Below, piece by piece: positions 35,897 through 49,025 of a DNA stretch of 64,000 nucleotides. The notes below the pieces were generated by a model. That model was not told the origin of the DNA, ran no database searches, and was given only the letters and a program-made list of their open reading frames with translations. How positions within the stretch are numbered: position 1 is the first letter of the stretch; the number at the start of each line of letters is the position of its first letter. Source of the DNA: Turbatrix aceti (Eukaryota > Nematoda > Chromadorea > Rhabditida > Panagrolaimidae); the NCBI GenBank assembly GCA_963969345.1, contig OZ017766.1, positions 8,618,001-8,682,000 on the forward strand. Direction: 5' to 3'. The translations under genes and the position numbers were made by a program.

Positions 35897-38262
35897 AATG
35901 TATTACATGCATGTCCAAAGTCAAAACCGCCATCATCTCACGTCTCCTCACGTGAGTGACTGAATGTGCATCGTGGATGGATGACAATCAAACAATCAAG
36001 CAGACAAGCATACCCCAAAATTTATCTATCTATCTAAAAATAAAGATAACCGGAGACAGAGCGCTTGGAACACAAAAAAAGCTAATCAAACAATAAAATA
36101 TGCGACGAAAAGCAACGCAACTCTTTTTTTTGCTCTTTTTTTGTTTGACAGGTAACTGTAGTGTCGGACGAACCGGAAGGATCTAGGTGGATATTTGACA
36201 GATATTAGCTATAGCTAAAGCTTTCCTAGATAATTAATAAAATTTTAAATTTACATAAAAATAAAAAAATAAAAATCACAGACAGCAAAACACAAAAATA
36301 ACATGCCAGGCATCCTCGCAACAATGGCAAGCAAAAAAAAGAGCAGAGAAGAGTCCTTCTCCGTCCCGTCGAGGACTTATTATAACAGTGGAAGCAGACG
36401 TCAGCTGCCAAGGACAAGAACAGAACACGTTGTATCTATCGATCACGTAAAAACAGTAAAACAGCTGACAGCAAGCATAATTTTCAGTTTTCAAGCAGCT
36501 TGCCTTTTTTTTTTGCTGGCTTTCATGTCCGTCAAAAGTGCTTGACAGGCGTGAATGGGGGTGATTTTTTAAAACAAATCAAAGCTTGTCTGACAGAATC
36601 CATCAATCGTCGTAAATAAAAATTACCTGGATTACGTGAAATCCAGAGTTTTTTATCGCTCCGACAAAAAAAATTATGGGACAAAAAAATTTAAAAAAAG
36701 AAACGGGAGCGCACATTTTTCGAATTTTTCGATGCACGAACGCGTTCGCGGATCGAATTTAAAAAAAAAGGCGCGACAGTTTTTTTTGAAATTTTTTAGT
36801 TCAATTCTGAGTAAATTTATATACATAAATTTTTATTAAGAAATGTCTAAAAAATTTCAATTTCGAATTTTACGGCAGAATTTTGTTAAAAATTTTTTTT
36901 TTGAAATTGTGAACGCTGATAAAAAATCTGCAAAAAAAATTAAAAAACCCTGCATTTTTGAACTTTTGGTGCTTTGTATTTATTATACAAAAATTACCCG
37001 GATTAAGTGAAAGCGAAAACGAAACATACAGTTACCATAAAAAAAAATCCATCCCCGTGACGTAATAAAAAACGACAATCACAACCCCAACCACAACCAC
37101 AAAACGTGTAAAAAAAAGCCCATCAAGCTCCGTGGCTGCGAAAAAAGAACCCCAAACGTCCCAAACAAACAATTTTTTTGTCCACCATGACCAGGGTTTG
37201 CAAATCTCACGTTTCAGGCTAATCTCTCTGCATGAGAAGATAATTACCCACAACTTTGACAACTCACAAAACAGATCACTACAAAATTGTCAAAGCGTGT
37301 CCGTCTGTCTCTGTTGTCCGATTAATGAGAAGGGTAACATAGCCTTGGGTTGGTCTTTTGGACGTTAAAAAAATTTTTTTGCTGTAAAACTAAAAAAAAT
37401 GTACAAAAAAGAAAAACTACAAAAAAATTTGATCACGATATTTATTTTTTTTTAAATAGAATGAAATTTTACAGTTACTGTAAATTTAAAATTCATTTAA
37501 AAAAAAGCAAAACTACAAAAAAATTTGATCAGGATCATTTTTTTTATGGAATGGAATTTTACGGTTATTATCAAAAATGTATGTACGCATACGACTACTT
37601 TTCAAAAAAAAAAATTTTTTTCTGACGTGATAAACAAACTTTTATCACGTTTGTTTGCGTCGGACGCGTTGCGTTGATGGTGGTTAATCCTATCAGTGGA
37701 AAAAAACCCCGGGATTTGATTGGATTGGTCAGGGGGGGGGAGGTGATTGGATTGGATCCGATCCTTCGCTTCGCCTTGAACTCTTCTCTTCGCAGGAAGC
37801 GAAGAAGCGAGGAAGATTTTTGAAGCGCGTCTCCCGCTCCGAAAATCAAATCAAATCTTGGAAGAAAGGGGGGGGGAGAGGAAAAAGAAGACGGCTGACA
37901 ATACCAGTACTGGGAGGAACAGCAACGAGCTAAACAAGTCTCGAACCGGATTGAAATGGATTCAAAAAGCGTGGAGCAGTTTCTGTTTGTTCCATGCGTG
38001 AACTATTATCCATCCATCCACCCTTCCTTCCGATCTCTCTTTTTTCATCCACGTTGATGGATAATGTCTCGTATCGTCTCGTCTCAACGTGCAAATAAAA
38101 AAAAAACCAGAAATCCAGTGACGGTCAACTAAGTCAGCTGCAGAATATCAATCCAACCCATAAAAATTATCAAAAGATAGCCTCCGTTGATAACAACTCC
38201 GGTCGGTAATAGCCAGTTGGGAATTTTGGAAGAAAGGAAGACAAGTCCACACCAGTTTTGCC

Positions 38263-38277
38263 CCCCCCCCCCCCCCC
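38263..38277. repeat. Poly-C tract
   Basis: About 15-17 consecutive C residues in otherwise AT-rich DNA. Confidence 0.8.
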
Positions 38278-38924
38278 AATGCATCAGGACATGCCCGCAG
38301 GCGATCTCGTCAAAACGCATCTCAAATCTTGTCGGATTTCAGCCTTGAAATTATCCGTGTCGTCAGGGCAAAAAAATGATATCAGGAGGAAAATAAGTAC
38401 AGATTAGATGCAAAAAAAAAAAGACAGGAAAAAAAAATGCAACTGGAATTTAAAAAATAATTTTTACCCCAAAAAAATTGTTTTATAAAAAATTTTATTA
38501 TTGAAAAAAAATTTATCTGATCCCAAAAATTTGCTAAACTGATATTTTATCGAAAATTTTTAAAAAATGCGTTCCATAAATTCTAAAAAAAGTTTTTTTG
38601 CCCCAAAAATTATCGAAACAGATTTTTTATTAGATTTTTTAAAATTTAATTTTATACAATTCAAAAAAAATATTCTGTATTTTTTTTTGAATATTTCAAT
38701 TTTCTAAAAAAATATTTTACCTCAAAATTTAGTAAAATGCGTTCAAAAAACACAAAAAAAATTTTTTTGTCCTAAAATTTAAGAAAACTAATTTTTTTTA
38801 ATAAAAAAATTTTATAGAATAAAAAAAAAAATTTTTTCAAACGGAAAACAATGTTTTTTTAATACTAAATTTTTTAAAACTAATTTTTTACCCCTTTGAA
38901 TGTAAAAAAAACTCAAAAACCAAC

Positions 38925-39033
38925 CTCCGTCAACCAAATCTCCGTTTTCGTGATTGTTAGGCCCGCCTGTTCGCCGATCGTGGGATGATGCAGTGGATAT
39001 TGCGTGACCCATACTTCTGCTATGCGTTAGTTC
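38925..39033 (-). CDS. Orphan internal exon, probably an upstream exon of the SPSB gene
   Basis: Bounded by TTTTCTTTTCAG and a GTTGGTTT donor. It enters at phase 0 and leaves with one extra base. The 36 residues read ELTHSRSMGHAISTASSHDR, then RTGGPNNHENGDLVDG: hydrophilic, Ser/Asn/Gly-rich and of disordered character, with no known domain. Its exit phase matches the entry of the first SPSB exon at 29762, where the reading frame continues without a stop into [10 protein letters not shown]. Its entry phase matches the exit of the exon at 48773-49025. The alternative is an exon of an unrelated gene whose other exons I missed. Confidence 0.45.
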
Positions 39034-41027
39034 CTGAAAAGAAAAAAAAATTACGCTCAATTGAATTTAAAAAAAAAAAAATGCATCCATGATTCGACAG
39101 AAAAAAAAATAATATAACAGTACAACGGACCTAGAAGCTTCTAAAGAAGTTTTTAACATACTGATAACGCTTGGCGAAAACAAAACAAAACAGAGCAATA
39201 ATACAGGCTGAAAAACAATTCCCGGACGGAACAAACAAAAAACAAAACAAAATTTTTTTAAAATTATTTTATGTATGAATGTTTGATCGTATCAAAAAAT
39301 ACCAAGCTAAGGAATTTTTTTTTATTTTTATAAAACGCATGATGATCGCGATCGTAATGCAGACAGACACAACAGAAAAGGACAAAACGACCTCGAGGCG
39401 GTCGATGCTTCGGCTTCGGTCGCGTGAAGTCTGTCTGTCGGTAGGAAAAAAAATTAACAGTCAGGTCCAAACATCGACCCGGTCGTTTATGCGCCAGAAC
39501 GAACCCCCGATCATTAAAAAAAACCATGATCGACTCTTGTTTTGCGTGAAAAGCAGTAAAACATTGTTGACAAAAAAAGTACACAAAAAATCGTTAGAAT
39601 CGTTTTTGAGATTCAAAATTTAGTTTTTTTTGTAAAAAAAATTTGAGCGTTGATCTGAAAAATTTGTGTCACGTAAGCAAAAAAAAACTCGTTTTTAGTA
39701 TTTTTTGTTTTAACAAAATTTATGGTTTGAAAAATAAATTTATTTTTTTTAAAAAACCTTAGAACCGTTTTTTTCTGGGTTACGCTAACTTTTTGAAGCC
39801 AAAAAAATTTGTTAAGCGTCAGAAAATTTCCCCCAATAGCGCCAAGAAGGCCTAAAGTGACGAAAAGTAAAGAAAAAAAAAGCACACACGTTGTCCATTC
39901 CATCTGCATCTGGTATATACATACTACATGTGAGCCGAGGCATCCGGGGTTCGTCAATCAGTTATCGTACGTACTATCGTGCTCGTGATGCTGTTGCTCC
40001 TAGTGATGCTATGTACTCCTACCGGCCATCAGCACACATGCTTGTTTGCGTCAAAACTTCTTCTCCCCCACACACATATTCGATAGATAAGGGTAAGGAT
40101 AAAAATAAAAATGCATATATTTATGTATGATAAAAAAACCGTAAAGCTTCACCACCACCACCTACTCCTCCTACCTGTCCTATTCCATGTCAGGTCATGA
40201 TAAATAGTCACGTCACCTTTTTCGCCCCGGGGTTATCAAAAAAATCCTGTGAAAAAATATATAAGCCACAAACTGTTTACAACTCGAATTAAATTCAAAT
40301 CGCAATCAGTCGGCCATGACTACATTTTTTGTTTCTCCTTAACTTGACTTCACCTTCTTCAACGACTTGGTGTCAACGAAACGCAATAAATATCTATTTA
40401 TCATTCCACCCAATAATCACGTTTCATGTGTCTGAAGATTTTTTTGGCGGGCCAAACAAATCCTGTGATAACATAACGGCAAAACAGATTAAAATCAGAT
40501 ACATACTACAACGTTCAAAAATCAATTCAACAAAAAATTGAAGCTCAATTTATTTTTTTTTGGAAAAAAAAATTTGCAAAAAATATCCGTTTTATTTTTA
40601 CAAAAATTTATTTTGACAAAATTTTCCGTTTTATTTTGAAAAATAAATCAAAAAGAAAAAAATCAGTTTTTTTCTAATTTTTGCCGTCGCTCAATTAGCT
40701 TTTTTTTGAAAAAAACAAAAAAAAATTTAATTTTAGCCCAAAATTTTTTTAAATTTAAATTTTAGTTAAAATGAACAAAAACGAAAAAAAATCTAAAATT
40801 CATTTTTATTATTTTTTTCCGTCGCTCCAGGAGCGCTCCGGAGCGGCAAAAAAAACCTAGCGGCACCTGAAAAAAATTCGGCGATTCGTTTCAGGTTCGT
40901 TCAATTCTCAACATCTTTTATTTATCCCCCCTCCAACAAACCAAACTTTTTTTTCACGTCACGTACACCCTTTTAACCAGAAGTAAGAAGTATGTAATAA
41001 CAATTAAATAAAAGACAGCCAACCCAA

Positions 41028-41060
41028 CCCCCTAACCCTAACACTAACACTAACACTAAC
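41028..41060. repeat. Interstitial telomere-like tract
   Basis: CCCCTAACCCTAACACTAAC, then ACTAACACTAAC: one or two CCCTAA units followed by CACTAA variants. Telomere-like but short and impure. Confidence 0.5.
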
Positions 41061-41325
41061 GCGATCAGTTCAGTTCAAAAAACAGAAAACAGCAGAGCAA
41101 TTGACTATCTTTTTTTCCACGCAGAAAAGAAAAAAGAAGAACACAGTAAAAGTGATCGTAAAAATAAATTCTATTTCACTTTTTTTTTTACACTGCAAAA
41201 AAAGTGAAAGAAAGAAAGAGAAAACCCGATAGAATTGCATATCATTCAGTTTAACGCAAAAAAAAACCAAATAGATGTATGTACTTCCCGGGGTTTCTCG
41301 TAGAAGATTTATCAATGAAAAATGT

Positions 41326-41538
41326 TCAAATATTTAAAACGAAAAAATGGGTTTCCAGTGTACGTTGTGCTCGGGGAAGAAAGAATGCTAACTCCAGATG
41401 ATTCACCCACTTTGCAATTTTTGGTTCGTCCAAAAATTCGGTAAGCCTTAATGCCTGACACCGTCGTAGTACCGCTTGCCGAAAATGGAAGACGCATGCT
41501 TTGACAATGTCGGCAAAAATGATCTTCAGAGCCCCCAT
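41326..41538 (-). pseudogene. Relic of a MULE-type transposase
   Basis: The minus strand encodes about 70 residues including IIFADIVKACVFHFRQAVLR and WVNHLELAFFLPRAQ. This follows the MULE transposase pattern of a Cys/His-containing CxFHxxQAxxRxxQ motif, then W, then LAFLP. MULE transposases of this type are common in nematodes, often with FLYWCH fingers. Upstream and downstream sequence is not in frame with any transposase, and the DDE catalytic residues are not all covered, so this is a broken fragment. Confidence 0.55.
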
Positions 41539-42766
41539 TTTTTTTTTTTTTTGATTTGAAATTTGATGTTAGTACAAGTACTGAAATTTTTACTTCTTTA
41601 CAGCACTTAAAAATCTGTAGATTTTTTCTTCTGAACCCTGCTTGATTTTTGGTCAAAATTCGTCTTATAATTTAAAAAAAACAAATCCAAATGTTTCGAA
41701 TGTTATCACAAACTGCATTATATTTTTTTTCTGTTTTTTTACAAAAAAAAATATCACTAAAAATGATAATATCTCGTGATAAAGTCATCCATGCCCTCAG
41801 GCAACAACACAAACAGGAACGTATGTATTTATTTATGATAGTATTTTTTGAAGAAAAAAAATTGGGTTAGTCACATCGCTATCAAACTTTAAGTTTACTT
41901 TCATCTCCCGATTTAGTACGTGCATACATTTGCAATTTTGATCCATGCGCTTATTACGTATCACAAAAAAATGAATGAATCGCACGAAAAAAAACTCGTT
42001 TTTTTAAACAAAAAAAGGAAAAATTAGTTCCAAAATGCGCAAGAATAAAAAAAACGTTTCCAAAATCATTTGGACGTTTTTTAACAATTTTTTTAAACAC
42101 ACTTTTATTTCAAATTTTTAAAATACGTTTTTAACACAATTTATTATTAAAAAAATGTGCAAAAGTGCATCCCTGAAAAATGACCCAAAATGTTTGTCGT
42201 CGGCGTTCCAGATAGTTTTTTTTGGATTTTTTGAAACTTTTTTCACCGTTTTGAACCCCAAAATTTATTTTTTTTATCAATTTTGGAAAAATCGAACAAA
42301 TTTAAATTTTTTTTAACCATTTGTATTTTTTTATTTGAAAACACGATAAAAATTTGGTACGAATCGATGGAATCGTTGAAAAAGTTGTGCAACAAAAAAA
42401 ATGAAAAAAATAATGCTATTTTAGTTCAGAAACATGACTGAATCAATTTAAAAAAAAATTTTACGTAGTATTTAAATATAATTTTTTCTTAGACAAAAAA
42501 AATCCGTTTTTTTATTAATTTGTTTTATCAAGTTTTGACAATTTTTAAGGCCAACTTTTTGGTGAAACTCTGATTCAGAAAAATTCAATCTAGATAGCTC
42601 GATGGAAATCTTCCGTACTATCACGTGTATAAAAGTTCAAAAAAAGGACGGACAAAACGTCATCACGACGACAACCCTGCCCTGAAAAAAAGGAAAAAAC
42701 AACACGCGTGCTGACAAATCTACTATCTAGCACGTCAAAGATTTGTCTGTTTTTGCCCCTTTGAAC

Positions 42767-42828
42767 CTCAGACAATCAATAGATGATAGAAGAAACTGTT
42801 TCAAATCGTCGTCGGCCATCGATCTGGC
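42767..42828 (-). CDS. Possible short first coding exon (MADDDLKQFLLSSIDCL...)
   Basis: A GTCAG acceptor-like site (exon from 42828), then 9 nt, then ATG at 42819, 17 codons (MADDDLKQFLLSSIDCL) and a possible donor after CTGAG at 42767. The arrangement of acceptor, short leader and ATG resembles the other gene starts here. No downstream exon of matching phase was identified, and without splicing the frame stops after 30 codons. Could be chance. Confidence 0.22.
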
Positions 42829-43110
42829 CTGACCTCCTCCCGGACCGACGATGACGACGACCACAACGATTTTGCAAGAAAAATAAATAAATACGGCAGG
42901 CGTTTTTTTTTTTCTGCGCGCAGCGTTCGTGTCCGTTCGAACAACAAGAAAGCAAGAACCCATATTCGCACTTCAAAATGCATTCTGCATTCATTACAAC
43001 AAAGCCACGGCGCCCACCACGATCCAAGCCCTTTTAGTTTTTTTTCCTGCGGGCGTTGTTTTGTTTTTTTTTGTCTTCTGTTTTCCGCGCAAAAAGTCAT
43101 GACTCATTGA

Positions 43111-43565
43111 CCAAGGATGGGCGAACAGCCGTTTTTTTCTTCTCGAACGAACACGAACATTTTGTTAATTTTGTTCGAGAAATCGAACAAACGCGAACAT
43201 TTTTGTCAGTGTTCGCGAACGAACAACGAACAGATTTTTAGCATATTTTATACAAAATTTTGTCCAAACTGGGCATAAAAACGTAAATTTCGGTAATTTG
43301 CGTTTTCACGTTTTTAGTGACAGTTTTCCTACACTTTTTATTGCCGAAAGCAATTGACACTATTTGCCATTTTTGGAAAAATAACATCAATTTCGACACC
43401 ATTAAACTGATTTTACCTAAATTTTTGTTCGTTTTATCTGTTTGGAAAATTTATCTTTGTTCGTGAACAACTCGAACTAAGCAAATCTGTTCTCGAACGA
43501 ACACGGACGCAAAAAAATTGAATTTGTTCGCAAACAAACACAAACGTTCGTTCGCCCATTCCTGG
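43111..43565. mobile_element. hAT-like non-autonomous element, copy C (diverged subfamily)
   Basis: Ends read CCAAGGATGGGCGAAC and, inverted, GTTCGTTCGCCCATTCCTGG. The interior keeps the same order of GTTCG palindromes and the GTTTTATCTGTTTGGAAAAT block, with substantial divergence. A TGAC tetramer flanks both sides. Confidence 0.55.
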
Positions 43566-44211
43566 TCGTGACGCGCCATGAATCAACCCCCACCAGCTGC
43601 AGAAGAGGAAGATGGTGGGGGGCACCAATCATGCTGGTTGTTGTCCTGTTACGATTCTTCCAGGACAAGGACAACACTTCCATTTCCTCGCAGCTTTTAA
43701 AAAAAGATTAATGCCCCACACTCCATTTTTTTGTTTTCTCGTTTTCCTAATCAATCGTAATTTGGAAGAGTGCATTTCAGAAAAAAAAAGGAGAAAATGT
43801 ATTATAATTCTGATTTAATTCAGAAAAGTGCGAAAGTGGGGGGTTTCTAACAAAATTCAACAACAGTACATCAAATATTGAACGAACGTCGTCGGAGCGA
43901 CAGAACTTATTTGAGACGTCGCAAAATCCTTCAAATCCCTTTAAAAATCCTCATTCATTTTTTAATTGTTTTTTTTTTAATTTTTGTTCGTCGTTTTCGC
44001 ATTTGCTTGCTTTCAAGCACACTTTTCCTGGAATGGAGATGACCTGCTGCGAGTATGACACAGATATGTATGAAAACTACAAAATTTATTCCTCCGCGCA
44101 GATGGGTTTTTTTTTTCGTCGCTACAATACAATAAATTGTACAAAAAGACACAAAACTATGATGTCCGCAGGTGGCATCTTCTTCTTTATTTTTTGCAGA
44201 TGCGCATGGCC

Positions 44212-44796
44212 TACAGGGATCGACATTTGTTCGCGAACAAAATTTAAAAAAAAAAATATTCGCATTTGAAAACAAAATTTTTCTATTGTTCTCAAACGAA
44301 CAAAATTCGCCACTCAACTCGCGAAAATTTAGAACGAATATTTAGCCAATTTCGTTCGCAAAAACGAACAAACGTCAACATTTTTTATGGCGATAGCGAA
44401 TTTTAAAATACAGAACAGATTGGATAAAATTGTATCATCCCGGTCGAAAATTTTGGTAATTTGCGCATTTTTTGTGGGGTTATGGTTTTCTTACAATTTT
44501 CCAAAAAAAATTTCAAAAATTAAAGTTTGAACAAAAATAACATTTTCGTTATGGGAAACGTTACTTGGATTACGGTACTTTTGAATCTAAATTGTTATTT
44601 TATAAAAAACGAAAATTACGATACTTTTTTCTTCGAATTGTTACTTTTTACGTATGTAATTTTTTTGTGGAACGTTCACCGTTGTTTTTTTGTCAGGTAA
44701 TTTTGTACTGAATTTATTTACCTAATTTTTTTGGTAACGCAGAAAAAAATTTGTTCGTGAACAAACTCGAACGAATACGAACAGTTCACCCATGAA
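44212..44796. mobile_element. hAT-like element, copy D (degenerate)
   Basis: GTTCGCGAACAAA near 44229 and GTTCGTGAACAAACTCGAACG near 44753 bracket a decayed interior. The ends retain only parts of the terminal repeat (AGTTCACCCATGAA). It is assigned to the family by motif content and spacing. Confidence 0.4.
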
Positions 44797-46949
44797 AGAG
44801 GGCGCACAGTGTTATATTAGCAGAACTCTGGGTTTTGGTTGAGATGAGATCGGTGAACAAAAACAAAGGTCACCGTCATCATCCTAAATAAATATCGCTA
44901 TCTCGAACCCATGTTTATATATTTATTTATATTATATTTATTTGTGTGCTCGAGGTAACGTGCAGAACAGAACAGAATACACACGCAAAGTATTTTAGAC
45001 TTGTGATTACCACCTTACCCCAATTTCAGTTGCATAGTGAAACTAAGAACTGAAAAACAACAACAAAGGTAGGAAAGAAGGAGAAGGAGGAGGACGCCCT
45101 CCCGCCCCGCCCGACCGCCTAAGCAGACACCGTGCTCGCGAGCGTATGTATCGTATTTATAATACAAAATACTATCGTATCAATCATGCAGAGAGTCGTT
45201 ATCGTCGGTTTTAACCGACCGCTATCACAGTACCTGATCTGTGATCGACTTCATGCACGAGTATACAAACAGGACAGGTGTTAGTACAGCAAACACCTAC
45301 TACTACCTGTCCTGACCTGACCTATGGGAATTCAGAATTCAAACTACGCATACAAACAATTTTTTTTATAACGACTGATAAAAAAAATTGTCATGCTTAA
45401 TTTGCCGTAAAATGTGTATTTTTTATATTTTTAATTATCAACAGTTTTTTTTTTGGTTTCTATGAAAACGAAAAAAAAAATGTATGAAAATTTTTAACGA
45501 CCGCAATTAGGTATCACTGTCAGAAAAAGAAGGAAGAATCATCGGGTAAACGTAAAACGTAAAACGTAAAACGACGACGACATCAAAAAAAAAAATACAT
45601 AAACTATAGAAACTTTCTCGACGGACGATGGATGGACCATCAATCACAAAACCGACACTAATTAAATAACTTAATTGCGGCAATTAACTTAAGTATGTAT
45701 CTAATTAAGGCCAAATGGACACAGTTTTTTGAGCATCAACAGATACGTAAAAAAAAAAGTGAACAGGTGAACGGACGGTTATATTATACATATCAGCGCA
45801 ACCAACCTTGAATTGTCACTTTGAATTTTGTTTTTGGACAGGAAATTGACTGTTACAAAAAAAAATTCCCGATAGGCAAAGACTGGGGAGAGCAAAAAAC
45901 GTTCCGGATTGTCACATCGTGTTAACCGTGTTATAACTTGATGGACAGATAAATACCAAAAAAAGGTTGTTGTTCGCAGGTTCGCAATTGCCCGGTCTGG
46001 TCGGGCGAAAAAAAATCGGCCGAGCAATGTAAAAACGTTTTTAGTAAAACTTGAATAAAAAAAAGTAAGTAAAAAAATGGAAATGTACCGTAATGAAAAA
46101 TTGAAATTGTGAAAATCATTTTAATCGTAAAACAGAATTTTTAAATTTAAAAAAAAAGAAAAATAATTTTTCAAAAATAAAAATTAATTTTTTTAAATTT
46201 TTTTTTTTTAAATTTAAAAAAAATTTTTCTTTTTTTTAAATTTTTTTTTAAATTTTTAAATTTTTTTGCAAAATTACAAAAAAAAACAACTAAATTTGCA
46301 TTTTTGTCAAAAAATAATTTTTTTCCCTGGTAAAAAAAATTTTATGAAACTTTTTTAATTTTAGAAACATAAAAATAAAGAAACTTTTCAAAAAGAAAAG
46401 TCTCGCAATAACAGAAGAAGAAGTAATTTTATATACGATGAAGAGCTGCTTACGCAGAATCTGACTCATTTTTGATGTGAGTCATAAAATTGAGCAATGT
46501 CGAAAAAACCCTCGGAAGCGGAAAAAATGCTGGACTTTTTTCAAGAGTTTTTTTTCAAGTGTTCTGCGCGTTTTCTGAACAGAAAAAAAAAGAAACAAAG
46601 TTCACACAAAAAATTTTTGTAGTAAAAAATATTACGTCGTTGTTTGTTTTTTTTGCAGAAAACCCGAAAAACATGAAATCCCCAAAAAAAACAAAAAAAC
46701 AATGGTCGTCTGGGTACAAAAGGTTCCGCATTCTTCCCAAACAAGAACAAAAAATGCAATTGGAAATTGGATAAGCAGAGAGCAAACAATCTTTCAAAAA
46801 AAATAATATAAATCGTCAACAACAACAAAGTACGTTTTTTTGGTTGAAGTCGAAGAAAAAAAGAGGAAAGAAAAATGTGTTGCGCGGATTGAGGGTCATG
46901 ACGCTTCTGCAAAACAACAGCTAGGTACAACGCTGGACGGTTTATACAT

Positions 46950-47351
46950 CAGGGTTGAGCAAACGTTTGCGCTCGTTCGTGTTCGTTCGCGAACAAATTT
47001 TTTTAAATTAATTTGTTCGCGTTCGTTCGCAAACAAATTAATTTGTTCGCGTTCGTTTGCGAACAAGCTTAAATTTTCCGAACAGATAAAACGAACAAAA
47101 ATCCAGGAAAAAGTAAAATCAGGGTGTCAAAATCAATGTTATTTGACAAAAAAAGGCAAATAACATGCATAAAATTTAGCCAATAAAAAGTGTAGGAAAA
47201 CTTTTGTATCAAAAACGAGAAAGATGGACTGCCCAAATTTACGTTTTTCTACTCAGGAGAACAAAATTTTGCACAAATTATAAAAATAATTTGTTCGACG
47301 TTCGTTCGTGTTCGTTCGCGAACAAAAAAACGAGCTGTTCGCTCAACCCTG
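46950..47351. mobile_element. hAT-like non-autonomous element, copy E (complete)
   Basis: CAGGGTTGAGCAAAC (46950-46964) and GTTCGCTCAACCCTG (47337-47351) are inverted termini. The interior is nearly identical to copy B, suggesting recent spread. The flanks end in TACAT on the left (46945-46949) and on the right (47355-47359), consistent with a partly decayed target duplication. Confidence 0.65.
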
Positions 47352-48772
47352 GCCTACATACGAACATACATATGTATTTTGAAAATCAATTCTAGGCTAG
47401 GATTTGTTTGTTTCTGGATAAACTGTGGGATCCAAGTGAATTTTTTTTCGTTTTTGCGCAAAAGAGCACAATCACGCTTTAGAGATTTCTCGCGCGCGTA
47501 AAATTACATAGTCAGTCAACTGCGCAAAAAAAGAGGATTTGCAAGCAATTAGAAAAACAAAGGTAATCGTTCAACGTCCAACGTTCATTAAAAAAAGTGA
47601 CCAACCAGCAAACGATCAAGATCGAGGTAAAAAAATTCAACGTGCGCTAATCCGAAATTTTTAGAAATTGTTTTTCATACATAAAAGGACAACCAGATCA
47701 ATGCTAAATACATACATACTAACAGACAGGGACTACATGTACATATTATAAATACATGAACACGATCAGTGATAATTTAGGGGGATTAGGCAGCAAATGG
47801 CCTGCAAAAAAAATGAGCCGTATAATAGTGCAAAATAATTATGAAATATGCTCAAATTGACATTTATGTATAAACAAACGTCAAAAAATGATTTCTGGGA
47901 TAATAAACAAAATTTAAAAAATTTAAAAATCTAGTCAAAAATAAAAAAAAGATAAAAAAGTAATAAAAAATATTTATATCGTAAAATAAAATTTTTGATT
48001 TTTTGAAAAAAAAAATTGAAAATAATTTTATAAAAATAAAAAAAACTATTTTACGATAAAAAAAAGTAACAATCGTTTTGTACTACACAATTTTCGTTGC
48101 AAAACCATCGACTTTGAAGTAACGTTTTTTGCTTGGATTTTGTTACTTTTTTAAGTTTTACGATATTTTTTCAAAACGATATTTTTTTTGTTTTTTGACC
48201 CACATAATCAAATAAAATTTCGCGTAATGACAAAATTTTCATAAATGTTTTTTCAAAACTGATAAAAATAAAAAAAATTGATTTTTGGGTAAAAAACAGT
48301 AAATAATTTTTTTAAACGATAAAAACTATTAAAAACGCGGACGACAAACATTTTTGCTTTAATTTTACCATTTTCGTCAAAAACTATGTATTTTTTGCCT
48401 AAAATCGGCAAAGTTCGAAAAAACGAATATTGCGCAAGAAAAGAAAAAAATTTAGAATTTTCGCATTGTTTGCTGTTTCATGAACTCTGGAAAAAAATTT
48501 TCTGGTAGAACACGTACCCTATTTATTGAATTAAGTTTCAACTGCTGCAAAGTACACAAACACCACCACGCTCTCATACACACCAGAATGTGTATTGGGA
48601 TTTGAAAAGGTCACCCACCCTTCTCTTTCCCCCAAAATTTTCTTCACCGAACAATGAACAATGAACAAGAAAAAAAATTTTTAGTATATGTATCTAGAAA
48701 CGTGACAAGAAAAACGCCTAGCAAAAATTTGTAAGCAAAAGAAAAAAAAGATAAAAAAAAAAATTTACTCAC

Positions 48773-49025
48773 GTAAAAGCCGCCATGCATGACGGGTGAC
48801 GTTGGAAGGCTGTGTGGACTCTGTGGACTGAGGAGTGTATCGACGTCGTCGAGTTGAAAGGGATTCCCACTGATGGATCGCGGAAGATTGACTTGCGCGT
48901 ATCCAATGGCACTTCGTAGACGAGAACTGCCAGAGGTTACCGCAAAGAGCCGGCGCTGGAGCCATTCCATCGGCTGAAAGGCGAAGGCAAACGCGCGCGC
49001 TCGGCTGGTTTTGGGCTTCTTTGTT
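48773..49025 (-). CDS. Orphan internal exon, probably a far-upstream exon of the SPSB gene
   Basis: Bounded by TTGTTTCAG and a GTGAGTAAAT donor, both strong. It enters needing two bases from upstream and exits at phase 0. The 84-residue product begins TKKPKTSRARAFAFAFQPME and continues WLQRRLFAVTSGSSRLRSAI, then a Ser/Pro-rich segment (TLLSPQSPHSLPTSP). No family recognised. Its GC content and codon texture stand out from the flanking AT-rich DNA. Exit phase matches the exon at 38925-39033. The alternative frame over the same bases has no stop either, but its phases do not connect. Confidence 0.5.

Larger units (their letters stand above)
29763..38924 (-). other. About 9.2 kb without coding exons; probable SPSB intron
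   Basis: No exon was recognised on either strand. The part from 29900 to 33000 contains GC-richer patches, CT/GA tracts and many 4-bp direct repeats (for example TAGGTAGG, GCTGGCTGG). It also holds a GCGCGCTCGCGC patch near 33580, an AT tandem repeat at 33049-33150, hAT-like copy B and a 15-C run at 38263. If the exon at 38925-39033 splices to 29762, this is one intron. Confidence 0.4.
39034..48772 (-). other. About 9.7 kb without confident coding exons; probable intron with transposon relics
   Basis: Contains a MULE transposase relic (41326-41538), a telomere-like tract (41028-41060), a possible small first exon (42767-42819) and hAT-like copies C, D and E. The rest is homopolymer-rich DNA, with an almost pure A/T stretch at 46130-46280. 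Confidence 0.4.

Noticed and set aside
36618..37016. Possible LTR pair (AAAATTACCTGGATTACGTG / AAAATTACCCGGATTAAGTG)
   Set aside because: The direct repeats are only about 25 bp and lack primer-binding or polypurine features, so an LTR element is not supported.
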